From Paenibacillus riograndensis SBR5 (lineage in GTDB: Bacteria > Bacillota > Bacilli > Paenibacillales > Paenibacillaceae), in assembly GCF_000981585.1 (NCBI RefSeq), contig NZ_LN831776.1, positions 6,493,187-6,557,186 of the forward strand: a stretch of 64,000 nt of DNA. The letters are read 5' to 3'. Below are positions 31,579 to 40,683 of the stretch, piece after piece. The notes under the pieces were generated by a model. That model made no database searches and was not told where the DNA came from. It worked only from the letters and a program-made list of their open reading frames with translations. Positions within the stretch are counted from its first letter, which is position 1, and each line of letters starts with the position of its first letter. Both the position numbers and the translations under genes were made by a program.

Positions 31579-33357
31579 TCATGTCCTATTTTGCACATCC
31601 TTCCACGCCAGCAGAAGACGATTGACCCCGATTTCCAGCTGTCCGCTATCCAAATGGGCAAAAGAAAAGCAGGCGGCCGGCGCACCCGGCACGACCCGGT
31701 ACAGCGAAGCGTCCCGGAAATCCGTGCCGCGCTTAAGCGCCGCCGCCCGGAAGGCGGCGAATTCCTCACTGCTGCGCCGCCAGTGCGCGTAGATATGCAG
31801 ACCCGCATCGCCGGGCAGCGGCTCAAACAGCAGACCGAGCCGCTCCGACAGCAGGGAGCGGAAGATGCGGGCACGCTCGCCATAGATGCGCGTCATCCGC
31901 CGCAGGTGACGGCCGTAGCCGCCGGTATGCATGAAGCGCGCCAGCGCGCGCTGCTCCAATTGGCCTCCCGGCAGCGGCTCATACAGCGCTTTGGCGGCGG
32001 TTACCGGCTTGATCAGCCATGGCGGCAGTACGGCATAGCCCAGCCTTAAGCCGGAGAACATGCTGTTCGAGAACGAGCCGATGTAGATGACCCGCTCCTC
32101 GTGGTCAAGCGCCTTCAGCGGCTCTATGGGCCGCCCGCCCCAGCGGAACTCGCTGTCATAATCGTCCTCCACGATCAGCGCTTCCTGCCGGCGCGCCCAC
32201 TCCAGCAGACGGCGCCGCCGGTCCAGCGGCAGCACCGCGCCAGTGGGGAACTGGCGGCTTGGCGTAACGAACAGCAGCCGGGCCGCCCAATCCTGCGGCA
32301 CCAGCCCGCTTTCGTCTACCCGGCCAAGCAGCAGCTCTCCCCCGGAAATCTCCACCGCTCTGCGGATGCCGTGAAATCCGGGGTCCTCCACAACAGCAGG
32401 GCTTCCGGGCTCCAGCAGCAGCTGTGCCAGAAGGACAATGCCCTGCATCGAGCCGCTGAACAGCACGATGTGCTCCGCTTCTGCCCGGATGCCCCGGGTC
32501 ACGCGGAGATGGGCGGCAATGGCCCGCCGCAGGCCTTCTTCCCCTTGAGGCGGGCAATAACCCTCCAGCAGCCCGCCGCTTTTGCCTCCGGCGTATTTCA
32601 GCGCACTCCGCCACTCGGCGTAAGGAAAATGCTCCATCAGCATTCCCCTGCTCCGAAAGCTGACAAATGCCCCATCCGCCGGTTCATATATGGAGACATG
32701 CCGGTGCATCAGCCGGTTTCCCCAGCTGGAGAGCGGTATCCCGGAGTAAGGCGCTCCCGGTAAAGAAGCAGCGGAGGCCGCATCAGAAGCATTAGAAGCA
32801 ACAGGTGCGCGTACATTACCTATAATTCCAGTTTGCACCGCATAATAACCGGCTTTACCAGAGCCGGCGGATTCTTGGACTGGCAGGGTTCCCTCAGTCT
32901 GTGAATCACCGGCAGTATTAGCGGGGGAGCCCGGTATTCCCGCTTCAGCACAGTCAGCACTATCCGCCGGCTCCATCATCCCTGCTTCATCAAAGGCTGC
33001 ATCAGCAGGTTTCCCCGCAGGAGCAGGCTCTTTTAACATATCCGCTGCATCATCACCTTCAGCCCATTGGGCTGCCCCCTTCCGCTCCCCCTCCGCCGGA
33101 TAAAAACTGTCATCCGCGACAAAGGTGCCCCGGCCGGTCTCTGTCCGGATGTAGCCGTCAGCCAGCAGCATATCGTAAACCTGGGATGCCGAACCCCGCG
33201 ACATTGCGTACAACTCCGCCAGCTTCCGTGTCGACGGCAGTCTTGTCCCGCCCGGCAGAGTCCCGCCAAGGATCGCTGCGCGCAGCGCATGGTACAGAGC
33301 CAGATATTTGTAGCGGTGCACCGCCAGGTACTGGTCATATGGCAACGTGAAATTCAT
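31579..33357 (-). CDS. MocR/PdxR-type GntR regulator with aminotransferase-like domain lacking the PLP lysine
   Basis: 592-aa regulator: a GntR winged helix at residues 10-78 (STRKLAELYAMSRGSASQVYDML), an unusually long, acidic/Ala-rich linker (about 80-205), and a class I aminotransferase-like domain to the end. The cofactor Asp segment VEDDYDSEFRW and FVTPSRQFPTGAVL are intact. At the site where the family has F-S-K (Schiff-base lysine) this protein reads GSFSNSMFSGLRLGY; the codon at 32065-32067 is AAC, Asn. It may bind effector without a covalent PLP. It is divergent from a PNPOx-like gene and probably controls it. Confidence 0.9.
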   Translation of the reverse strand: MNFTLPYDQYLAVHRYKYLALYHALRAAILGGTLPGGTRLPSTRKLAELYAMSRGSASQVYDMLLADGYIRTETGRGTFVADDSFYPAEGERKGAAQWAEGDDAADMLKEPAPAGKPADAAFDEAGMMEPADSADCAEAGIPGSPANTAGDSQTEGTLPVQESAGSGKAGYYAVQTGIIGNVRAPVASNASDAASAASLPGAPYSGIPLSSWGNRLMHRHVSIYEPADGAFVSFRSRGMLMEHFPYAEWRSALKYAGGKSGGLLEGYCPPQGEEGLRRAIAAHLRVTRGIRAEAEHIVLFSGSMQGIVLLAQLLLEPGSPAVVEDPGFHGIRRAVEISGGELLLGRVDESGLVPQDWAARLLFVTPSRQFPTGAVLPLDRRRRLLEWARRQEALIVEDDYDSEFRWGGRPIEPLKALDHEERVIYIGSFSNSMFSGLRLGYAVLPPWLIKPVTAAKALYEPLPGGQLEQRALARFMHTGGYGRHLRRMTRIYGERARIFRSLLSERLGLLFEPLPGDAGLHIYAHWRRSSEEFAAFRAAALKRGTDFRDASLYRVVPGAPAACFSFAHLDSGQLEIGVNRLLLAWKDVQNRT

Positions 33358-33392
33358 GTCCCTACCTCTTCATATCAAAGTGGACTAATAAA

Positions 33393-33421
33393 ATTAATGT
33401 AAACCGGTCCTTTTTTATTGT
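33393..33421 (-). promoter_or_regulatory. promoter of the MocR-type gene
   Basis: On the minus strand TTGACA, 17 bp, TACATT, in the 142-bp divergent region. An inverted pair GGAC...GGTCC (33384-33413) overlaps it and could be part of the MocR operator. Confidence 0.5.
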
Positions 33422-33499
33422 CAATTCTTCCTCTATTCTAAGGAAACCGTTTAATCCGGAGCATAGGACTCCGCAACCCATGAGAAAAGGAAGTGCGTT

Positions 33500-34123
33500 A
33501 TGCGCAGAAAAGAATTTCAGGTAGAGCAGGAAGAGGAGCTGATCGAGTTCCTGGGCGGAATGAGCTTTGGTTTTCTCGGTACCAGCGATGAGCAGGGGCT
33601 GCCGCGTGTGACGCCGCTGAATTTTGTATATATAGAGGGAAACTTCTATTTCCACGGCAGCCATGCCGGAGGCAAAATGAAGAGCATCCGCCACAATCAG
33701 CAGGTATGCTTCACTGTTGCCGACGAATATGCGCTCATTCCCTCCTATTTCAGCGATCCCGAGCTGGCCTGCCCCGCCACCGCCTATTTCAAAAGCGTAA
33801 CCGCTTATGGACAGGCTGAGCTTGTAGAGGATGCTGCCGAAAAAGCAGCCGTGCTTACACATTTTATGCAAAAACTCCAGCCGGAAGGCGGTTTTGCCCC
33901 GATTGATGCCGAAGATCCCAGATACCGTTCACGGCTGAAGGGTGTCGCAGTAGTGCGAATCGTTCCGGAAGAAATCACGGCCAAGTTCAAATTCGGCCAG
34001 AATCTGAAGGAAGAGGAGCGGACCGCCGTTACACAGGGACTGAAGGACAGAAACGGGGCACGTGACGCCGAAACCATTGCCATGATGGAAAAATACTGCC
34101 CCTATCACTCCAGTGTAGATTGA
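33500..34123 (+). CDS. pyridoxamine 5'-phosphate oxidase-like flavin protein
   Basis: 207-aa protein of the split-barrel FMN-binding fold (PNPOx-like / HugZ-NimA type). FGFLGTSDEQGLPRVTPLNFVYIEGNFYF-type beta strands at residues 20-52 and SHAGGKMKSIRHNQQVCFTV at 54-73 form the flavin site. These proteins often reduce or bind flavin or haem substrates; no precise reaction can be assigned. The start follows GGAAGTGCGTT. It is divergent from the MocR-type regulator, the common arrangement for this pair, so it is the likely target gene. Confidence 0.8.
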   Translation: MRRKEFQVEQEEELIEFLGGMSFGFLGTSDEQGLPRVTPLNFVYIEGNFYFHGSHAGGKMKSIRHNQQVCFTVADEYALIPSYFSDPELACPATAYFKSVTAYGQAELVEDAAEKAAVLTHFMQKLQPEGGFAPIDAEDPRYRSRLKGVAVVRIVPEEITAKFKFGQNLKEEERTAVTQGLKDRNGARDAETIAMMEKYCPYHSSVD

Positions 34124-34167
34124 ACTTGAACCGCCCAAACCCGATAACTCTCACGTTCAGTTTATAT

Positions 34168-34348
34168 AGTGGAAAAAGTATCACTAATCAAGCTCATTCC
34201 GCTTATGAAGCAGTCTATGTTGGAAAAAGTACCACTAATTTCGCTGAAAATGGCTATATGAGGTAAATATACACGAATTAGGTGTACAAATTCCAACTAA
34301 AACCTCCTGGAGCCAGAAATTCAGCTCATTAGTTTTACTTTTTCCACT
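34168..34348. repeat. about 181-bp MITE-like element with 26-bp inverted ends
   Basis: The left end AGTGGAAAAAGTATCACTAAT and the reverse complement of the right end (34323-34348) agree over about 22 of 26 positions. An internal third copy of the end motif (TTGGAAAAAGTACCACTAAT) lies at 34220-34239. No transposase or coding frame is present. Flanking direct repeats are not obvious. Confidence 0.6.
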
Positions 34349-34477
34349 TATTAGCTTTAGTTCCTGACTGCGGATGCCGGTGGCATCTTTTCCCGATTTG
34401 TTTCCTACGATGAGATAAGGTGCGGGAGAATCCGCAGCAAATTTTCTAAAAGGTTCAGCAAAAAACGTCTTTCATCA

Positions 34478-34506
34478 GTGACGGCGGAGTATCCCGGTGA
34501 TATAAT
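34478..34506 (+). promoter_or_regulatory. sigma-A promoter for the aminotransferase gene
   Basis: GTGACG, 17 bp, TATAAT, with the predicted start about 45 bp before the start codon. Confidence 0.6.
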
Positions 34507-34557
34507 GTTAGGCAATGTTAACGTATATCCCAGAAGAATACCGGAAGGATGAAACTG

Positions 34558-35859
34558 ATGAATCCATTGGCTGGACAATTGAATGACAGCATCAAGGCAG
34601 GCAATGAACATGTGTACGATATGCTCTCCAATCTGGGCAAAGCGCTGTATTATCCCAAGGAGGGCATTCTGAGCCAATCCGCCGAAGCGGCTGCTCACGC
34701 TAAGAAATACAACGCAACCATCGGTATTGCCACCGAACATGGTGTACCTATGCACCTCGGCGTTATTCAGGATAAGCTCTCCGCTTACAGTCCCAAGGAT
34801 TTGTACGGCTATGCTCCGCCGGCAGGCAAGCCGGAGCTGCGCACCCTGTGGCGGGAAAAAATGCTTCGCGAAACGCCGTCGCTTGAAGGCAAGTCCTTCG
34901 GCAACCCTATCGCTACCAATGCCCTGACCCATGGGCTAAGCATCGTTGCCGATCTGTTCGCCGATCAGGGGGATGCCGTCATCTATCCGGACAAAAACTG
35001 GGAGAATTACGAGCTGACCTTCGGCGTCCGCCGTCTCAGCGACACCGTGAACTATCCGCTCTTCACGGAAGATATGAGCTTCAACAGCGAAGGGCTGCTG
35101 GATGCCCTGCTGGCCCAGAAGGAGCGCGGCAAAGCCATTGTGCTGCTTAACTTCCCGAATAACCCTACGGGCTATACCCCCGGCATCAAGGAAGGCGAAG
35201 CGATTGTTGCCGCTATTCTGCGCGCAGCGGAAGAAGGCATCAATGTTGTGGTGGTCAGCGATGATGCTTATTTCGGGCTCTTTTTCGAGGATTCACTGAA
35301 GGAATCCCTGTTTGGCCGTCTGGCTAATCTGCATCCGCGCGTGCTAGCCGTGAAGATTGACGGAGCGACCAAAGAAGAGTTCGTCTGGGGCTTCCGCGTC
35401 GGCTTCATCACCTATGCTTCCGACAGCAAGGAAGTGCTCGCTGCCCTGGAGCAGAAGACAATGGGGATTATCCGCGCCACCATCTCCAGCGGACCGCATC
35501 CCTCACAGACCTTTGTGCTCGATGCGCTCAAATCGCCGGAATTTGCCGAACAGAAGGAAGAGAAGTTCCAGATTATGAAGGGCCGTGCCAACAAAGTGAA
35601 GGCACTGCTGGACAGCGGCAAATACGGCGATGAGGTATGGACCTATTATCCGTTCAACTCCGGGTACTTTATGTGCCTGAAGCTGCACACCGTTCCGGCT
35701 GACGCCCTGCGTCTGCACCTGATCCATAACTATGGTCTGGGGACCATTGCCCTGGGTGAGACCGATCTGCGCGTGGCCTTCTCCTGTATTGAAGAAGATC
35801 AGCTAGAGGATCTGTTCGATATGGTCTATGCGGGAATCCGCGATCTGGAAAAAGCCTAA
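34558..35859 (+). CDS. class I/II PLP-dependent aminotransferase
   Basis: 433-aa fold-type I aminotransferase. PLP-binding features are YGYAPPAGKPELRTLW near residue 87, the Asn/Pro segment LLNFPNNPTGYTP near 200, VVVSDDAYFGLFFE near 235, and a Schiff-base lysine in AVKIDGATKEEFVWGFRVGF near 275. Amino-donor specificity cannot be read; aromatic, alanine and kynurenine-type enzymes share this pattern. The start at 34558 is chosen because GGAAGG lies nine bases upstream; the ATG at 34549 touches that motif. Single gene with a strong terminator. Confidence 0.85.
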   Translation: MNPLAGQLNDSIKAGNEHVYDMLSNLGKALYYPKEGILSQSAEAAAHAKKYNATIGIATEHGVPMHLGVIQDKLSAYSPKDLYGYAPPAGKPELRTLWREKMLRETPSLEGKSFGNPIATNALTHGLSIVADLFADQGDAVIYPDKNWENYELTFGVRRLSDTVNYPLFTEDMSFNSEGLLDALLAQKERGKAIVLLNFPNNPTGYTPGIKEGEAIVAAILRAAEEGINVVVVSDDAYFGLFFEDSLKESLFGRLANLHPRVLAVKIDGATKEEFVWGFRVGFITYASDSKEVLAALEQKTMGIIRATISSGPHPSQTFVLDALKSPEFAEQKEEKFQIMKGRANKVKALLDSGKYGDEVWTYYPFNSGYFMCLKLHTVPADALRLHLIHNYGLGTIALGETDLRVAFSCIEEDQLEDLFDMVYAGIRDLEKA

Positions 35860-35883
35860 TCACAAGCTGTAAGTTAAATGTCA

Positions 35884-35913
35884 GCCCCGGCCGTGCCGGG
35901 GCTGCTTTTTTTT
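35884..35913 (+). terminator. terminator of the aminotransferase gene
   Basis: Perfect GCCCCGGC/GCCGGGGC stem with a 3-nt loop and eight Ts. Confidence 0.95.
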
Positions 35914-36011
35914 GCGGGCCGTTATGGCATTGGCCTATACACGTTGTTCCCTCCGCACATACAATACGGTGTACTCAAGTACAATAACTCACACGCGAAA
36001 GGGGAATGAAC

Positions 36012-36122
36012 ATGAGCGAAGAAGTTAGAGGCGGATACGGATACCCTGGATTTACAAGCACTGGTGCAATTCTGGTTCTCTTTATCCTGCTGGTTATCAT
36101 CAGCCGTTCACTCTTTGTCTAA
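36012..36122 (+). CDS. YjcZ family small sporulation membrane protein
   Basis: 36-aa protein MSEEVRGGYGYPGFTST followed by one membrane helix (AILVLFILLVIISRSLF). The Gly/Tyr-rich front and single helix are the hallmarks of the YjcZ family found in spore formers. The start follows GGGGAATGAAC. Its exact role is unknown in the family. It is short enough to be missed by default gene callers. Confidence 0.75.
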   Translation: MSEEVRGGYGYPGFTSTGAILVLFILLVIISRSLFV

Positions 36123-36262
36123 CCGGGAATGATCATCCCGGGAGGGGGCTCCGGCTCTCTCCCACTTGCCCGCGTTTTACAGCATTCCCTGTTTCTTGCC
36201 TCCGTTCCAAACAGGAATTTCTTCAATTCCAGAAATAGGTCTAAATAAGCTTCAACTATCAG

Positions 36263-36309
36263 AAAAAGACGCCTGACGGAGCTATTCTCCGCTCAAGGCG
36301 TCTTTTTTT
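36263..36309. terminator. bidirectional terminator between yjcZ-like gene and ecsB
   Basis: Arms AAAAAGACGCC and GGCGTCTTTTT with an inner CGGAG/CTCCG stem; it touches the ecsB stop codon. It ends with T runs on both strands. Confidence 0.85.
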
Positions 36310-37526
36310 CAGATATCGTCGTCGTCCTGCGCCGATTTGCGGGAGGCCCTGCTTTTGAAGAGATAGGCCAGCAGCGCGCCGGCAAGAAAGGTCCCGATGA
36401 CCGGCAGCGGCCGCCCGGCGATCCCGGTCAGAAGAGGCAGAGCGGTCAGCATAGCCAGCAGCAAATGTGCCCGGAAGATGAACTGAATCGTACTGCTTGC
36501 CTTGCTGCCCTCCGGCAGCGGGTAGACAGTCAGCCAGAACGATTCGCTATGCAGCTTGCGCAGCGCCGATAGCTGTACGCCCATGACCAGCACGAAGAAC
36601 AAATAGATACCGGAGCCGATGTAGCTCTCCCGGTTCCACCAGACCAGCAGCAGCGCCAGGAGGAAAATCCGGATCACGATACCGAAGATGTCGCCCCGGG
36701 CGAAGCTTTTGGTCAGCAGGAAGCGGTAAGCAGTGCTGCGCCGCCAGGCGATGCCCGCGCCCCACTTGGACAAGTAGCGGCGGGGATAGACCCGCTGCTC
36801 CCGTCCGGGCACATCCACGAACCAGCCGAGGATCATCAGCGCTCTTGCCCCCTGATTGCGCTCGGTGGCGATCAGCCGTTCCCAGGGAACGGAGAGCCGT
36901 GCCGGAACAGCTAGCGCCGCCACATAGGCTGCTGCCAGAATAACAATAAAGATCAGTGCCCGGAGCGCCGGCTGCCAGAGCCATGCGGCAATCATCAGGC
37001 CGGAGACTGCCCAGCGGAGCAGGCTGTAGCCCATGGAAGCCGGACGGGACAGCATGGCAAGCTCCCGCCACAGGCCAAAGCTTGCCAATATTTTCACCAG
37101 AATCAGCACAGCCAATGTGGCAAACAGCATTTGATGAGAATCATCCGTCCGTATGTACAGCGGCCAGAGTGTAATCAGCACGAAAGCCAGACGCAGAATT
37201 TTCCACACATTTCCGGCGGTCCAGGCGGGAGCGAAATATTCCTTCATCCGGTGGCCCTGCGGAAGCAGAAAGATCGTATCCGGGCTCTGCAGATAGGTCC
37301 GGAAGCTGCTATGCGCCGCTGCAGGCAGCAGCAGCACCAGCATGATCCAGCGGATGGGAATGCCCTCAGGGACATCGCGGAGCAGCGAGGTATACCAGGC
37401 CGAGAAGATAATCAGCACCAGCAGGAAAACCATCGCGATACCGCTCTGAATGATATAACCTACATAAGGAGTGAGGCCTCCCATGAACCGGCTGCGCCGC
37501 TGCCGGCGCAGCTCCTTCAAATCCAT
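36309..37526 (-). CDS. ecsB: ABC transporter permease EcsB
   Basis: 405-aa membrane component of the EcsAB ABC exporter, linked in Bacillus to secretion, regulated intramembrane proteolysis and competence. The N-terminus MDLKELRRQRRSRFMGGLTPYVGYI is typical of EcsB. About nine hydrophobic segments follow, and the C-terminus is basic then acidic (RASRKSAQDDDDI). It begins one base after the ecsA stop. The third gene ecsC is not present here. Confidence 0.85.
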   Translation of the reverse strand: MDLKELRRQRRSRFMGGLTPYVGYIIQSGIAMVFLLVLIIFSAWYTSLLRDVPEGIPIRWIMLVLLLPAAAHSSFRTYLQSPDTIFLLPQGHRMKEYFAPAWTAGNVWKILRLAFVLITLWPLYIRTDDSHQMLFATLAVLILVKILASFGLWRELAMLSRPASMGYSLLRWAVSGLMIAAWLWQPALRALIFIVILAAAYVAALAVPARLSVPWERLIATERNQGARALMILGWFVDVPGREQRVYPRRYLSKWGAGIAWRRSTAYRFLLTKSFARGDIFGIVIRIFLLALLLVWWNRESYIGSGIYLFFVLVMGVQLSALRKLHSESFWLTVYPLPEGSKASSTIQFIFRAHLLLAMLTALPLLTGIAGRPLPVIGTFLAGALLAYLFKSRASRKSAQDDDDI

Positions 37527-37527
37527 A

Positions 37528-38274
37528 TCATTTCCCTCCTTGCACCAGTTCGTAGAACAGCTGCTCCAGATTCAGTCCCTGCAGTCCGGCAGCCGCGCTC
37601 ATCTCGGCCAGCGTACCCTGCGCGATCACCTTCCCGCGGTGCAGGACAATGAACCTGTCACAGTAATTCTCAATGGTGGAGAGAATATGGGAGCTTAACA
37701 GAATCGAAGCCCCGGTATTCTTCAGCTCCAGCATGAAATCAAGCAGGGAGCGGATGCCCAAAGGGTCCAGCCCCAAAAATGGCTCGTCGATCACATACAG
37801 CGCCGGACGCGCCACGAAAGCGCACATAATCATGACCTTCTGCTTCATCCCTTTGGACAAATGCGAGGACAGTGTATCCATCTTATCATCCATATTAAAA
37901 AGTGCGGCCAGCCGGCTGCTGCGGGATTCATAATCGCTCTGCTCCACGCCGTAAGCCCTGGCGGTAAATTCCACATGCTCGCGTACTGTCATTTCCTCAT
38001 ACAGCAGCGGGGACTCCGGCACAAAGGACAGTGCGCCGTGATAGGCTTCCGGGTCGCTGCTCCGGGTTTTGCCCTGGACCGTGATCTCGCCTTTATGCGG
38101 CGACATCAGGCCCAGAATATGCTTCATGGTCGTGCTTTTGCCTGCTCCGTTCAATCCGATCAGCCCGACCATTTCTCCAGGCTGTACCTCAAGGCCGATA
38201 TCGTGAAGCACCGGCTTGTTCAGGCTGTAGCCTCCGCTTAAGCCCGTAATTTGCAATACGGGGGCAGTACTCAT
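37528..38274 (-). CDS. ecsA: ABC transporter ATP-binding protein EcsA
   Basis: 248-aa nucleotide-binding subunit partnered with EcsB. Walker A GLNGAGKST is near residue 42, the ABC signature appears as LSKGMKQKV near 139, Walker B is ALYVIDEPFLGLD near 158, and the switch His is in SSHIL near 193. Start overlaps the stop of the DEAD-box helicase by ATGA, with GGTGAAGG inside the helicase end as ribosome site. The transport substrate is unknown. Confidence 0.9.
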   Translation of the reverse strand: MSTAPVLQITGLSGGYSLNKPVLHDIGLEVQPGEMVGLIGLNGAGKSTTMKHILGLMSPHKGEITVQGKTRSSDPEAYHGALSFVPESPLLYEEMTVREHVEFTARAYGVEQSDYESRSSRLAALFNMDDKMDTLSSHLSKGMKQKVMIMCAFVARPALYVIDEPFLGLDPLGIRSLLDFMLELKNTGASILLSSHILSTIENYCDRFIVLHRGKVIAQGTLAEMSAAAGLQGLNLEQLFYELVQGGK

Positions 38275-39749
38275 TGACCTTCACCTCTCGGGGTTTTGTC
38301 TTTCAACCACTTTGGTGCTCCTTTGTTCTTGCGGTTCTTCTCGCGCTCCGCACTGCTGGTGCGCGCTTTGCCTGCGGGAGCGCCGCCGCGTGCTCCTGCG
38401 GCGGGACCCGCGCTGCGGCGCTGCTGGCCGCGCCGCGCATCAAAGCCCGCTGCCGCTCCCGGCTGCGCTGCAGAAGCCCCGGCCGGGGAGGCTGGGCCTC
38501 CCGCTGCCGCGGTCCGCACCTGCGGCTTGCCGCTGCGCGCCGCAGGTTCACTCCCGCCGCTGCTATCGCGGCGGCTAGAACCTGTCCCGCCGCTGGACCC
38601 GCTGCGGGCCTCCTCGGCGGTCAGTGCCTTGCCGCCGACCATTTCCCTCTCCTCCAGCCGGATGTCCAGCTCCTTAGCGAACTTGCGCATAATGAACGTC
38701 TGCTGCTCCGTGACAATCGTCACGGACAGTCCGCGCCGTCCCATGCGCCCTGTTCGCCCGGCCCGGTGCACATAATGCTCTGAGTCGAAAGCCGGATCGA
38801 AGCTGACGACCAGCGTCAGATTCTCGATATCGAGGCCCCGGGCCGCCACATCACTGGCCACCAGCACGCGGAAGCGCCCGTCGCGGAAGCGGGCCAGCAC
38901 ATTGCTGCGCGTCACCTTATCGGCATCTCCGTAGAGCGCTGCTGCCGTAAGCCCCAGATAGTTCAGCTTGGCGGTCACCTCAGCGATGTCGTCGGTGGCA
39001 TTGACGAACACAATCGCCCGCTCCGGATTGTAATGACGGATCACCCGGCGCAGCATATCTATCTTGTTCCGTTCCTCGGTCACCACGTAGTGATGCTCAA
39101 GACTCTGGGCGGTCATGATCCCCGGATCAATGCCAATCTCTGCCGGATTCTTCATCTCGCGTGCTGCCAGCGCCTTCGTCTCCGGCCCGATGGTCGCCGA
39201 CAGCATGACCAGTTGCCGGGTGCGCAGCGCGCTGCTGACAATCTTCGCCACCTCGCCCGCACCGCTGAGCTGGAACATCTGGTCCGCTTCATCGATGACA
39301 ATCGTGGTCACCTCATGCATCTTCAGCTTGCGCAGCCCGATCAGCTCCCGGATACGGCCGGGAGTGCCCACTACAAGCTGCGGATGCTCGCGCAGCTTAT
39401 CGATCTGCCGCTTGATCGCCGCGCCGCCGATCAGGCCTAACACCTTGATGCCGCGATGGGCGCCATAACGCTCCGCCTCGCGGAGAATCTGCATTGCCAG
39501 CTCCTGCGTAGGGGCCAGCACCAGCTTCTGCACCACCTTCTGCTCCGGATTAATCCCCTGGAGCAGCGGCAGCAGGTAAGCCAGCGTCTTGCCGGTTCCT
39601 GTCTGGGATGCGGCAAGCACGTCTCTTCCCTCCAGCAGCAGCGGAATGGTCTCCTTCTGAACAGGGGATGGATCTTGAATGCCGAATTCCGACAATCGGG
39701 CAACGAAGTCTTCCTGGATGCCGATGGCCGCAAAAGAAGCTTTATTCAT
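38271..39749 (-). CDS. DEAD-box RNA helicase
   Basis: 492-aa ATP-dependent RNA helicase. Q motif FGIQDPSPVQKETIP, motif I ASQTGTGKT, motif Ia APTQELA, motif II VIDEADQM, motif III SAT, and motif VI HRAGRTGRMGRRG are all present in the first 370 residues. The last 120 residues are Gly/Ala/Arg/Ser-rich with RGG-like pieces and end KNRKNKGAPKWLKDKTPRGEG, a likely RNA-binding tail as in CshA/DbpA-type enzymes. It is translationally coupled to ecsA. Cold or ribosome-assembly roles are family knowledge, not shown here. Confidence 0.9.
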   Translation of the reverse strand: MNKASFAAIGIQEDFVARLSEFGIQDPSPVQKETIPLLLEGRDVLAASQTGTGKTLAYLLPLLQGINPEQKVVQKLVLAPTQELAMQILREAERYGAHRGIKVLGLIGGAAIKRQIDKLREHPQLVVGTPGRIRELIGLRKLKMHEVTTIVIDEADQMFQLSGAGEVAKIVSSALRTRQLVMLSATIGPETKALAAREMKNPAEIGIDPGIMTAQSLEHHYVVTEERNKIDMLRRVIRHYNPERAIVFVNATDDIAEVTAKLNYLGLTAAALYGDADKVTRSNVLARFRDGRFRVLVASDVAARGLDIENLTLVVSFDPAFDSEHYVHRAGRTGRMGRRGLSVTIVTEQQTFIMRKFAKELDIRLEEREMVGGKALTAEEARSGSSGGTGSSRRDSSGGSEPAARSGKPQVRTAAAGGPASPAGASAAQPGAAAGFDARRGQQRRSAGPAAGARGGAPAGKARTSSAEREKNRKNKGAPKWLKDKTPRGEGQ

Positions 39750-39797
39750 AATTGTAGTTCATCCTTTTCCCTTAAGATAATATGTTTATTATATGCC

Positions 39798-39827
39798 AAA
39801 AAGGCCTCTCCACCAAATGGAAGGCCG
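39798..39827 (-). terminator. terminator after the SDR gene
   Basis: On the minus strand GGCCTTCC and GGAGAGGCC form a stem followed by TTTTT, between the SDR stop and the helicase start. Confidence 0.7.
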
Positions 39828-39878
39828 TTTGATCGTGTTAAGCCGTGATAGAAAGATACTTTGTCCTTGATCTGCCGG

Positions 39879-40655
39879 CTATTTCCGGTTCATCAGGTTA
39901 TAGGTAAGCTTATCCGCGAGCCGGGGGAACAGACCATACAGGCGGATGCCAACCGCCGCGAAGCCCGGAAGATCGATCTCCTCTTTGCCTTTATCGATCA
40001 GCTTGACAATTTTCTTGGATACATGCTCAGGCGTCATCATCATCCGGGCTACACTCTTTTCATAGCTGCCGGAGGGGTCGGCCGTACGGAAAAATTCCGT
40101 CGCAATCGGTCCGGGATTGACTGCCGAGACAATGATCCCCTGTCTGCGCAGCTCCTGGCGCAGCGCATTCGTGAAGCCCAGCACAGCATGTTTGGTTGCG
40201 GTATAAGCAACGGATCGGGCCGTGCCGATTTTGCCGGCCATAGATGCCACATTAACAATCTGCCCGCTTCCCCGTTCCAGCATATGCGGGACTACGGCTT
40301 TTGTACACCGGACTATGCCCATGTAGTTCACGTCCATCATATCATCGAACTCCCGGGACTCCATGTCGGTAAAAGCGGCAAACTTCCCATATCCGGCGTT
40401 ATTCAGAAGAACATCGATTCTGCCGTATACCCTGAGAATGTCCGCAAAGGTGTTCTGTACCTGCTCTTCATCGGTAACATCGCAGGCATACAGTCCAAAA
40501 ACGCCCGGAATACCAGCCGCAGTGTCTTTCAGCTTATCCTCTGAACGGGCCAGCAGGATAGGGATAGCTCCACGCTTGCCGAGCATCTGTGCTGTCAGCG
40601 CTCCAATCCCGCTTGAAGCTCCAGTAATTACAACGACTTTGTCTTGTAGTGCCAT
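39879..40655 (-). CDS. short-chain dehydrogenase/reductase
   Basis: 258-aa NAD(P)-dependent oxidoreductase. The cofactor loop is TGASSGIG at the N-terminus, then LNNAGYG near residue 88. The catalytic Ser/Tyr/Lys are in VASMAGKIGTARSVAYTATKHAV near residues 136-158, with S, Y and K correctly spaced. The sequence pattern resembles Bacillus YqjQ-type SDRs; substrate unknown. The last 60 residues lack any extra domain. Single gene with its own terminator. Confidence 0.9.
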   Translation of the reverse strand: MALQDKVVVITGASSGIGALTAQMLGKRGAIPILLARSEDKLKDTAAGIPGVFGLYACDVTDEEQVQNTFADILRVYGRIDVLLNNAGYGKFAAFTDMESREFDDMMDVNYMGIVRCTKAVVPHMLERGSGQIVNVASMAGKIGTARSVAYTATKHAVLGFTNALRQELRRQGIIVSAVNPGPIATEFFRTADPSGSYEKSVARMMMTPEHVSKKIVKLIDKGKEEIDLPGFAAVGIRLYGLFPRLADKLTYNLMNRK

Positions 40656-40683
40656 GAATTCATTCTCAGCTCCCGATGTCCGC

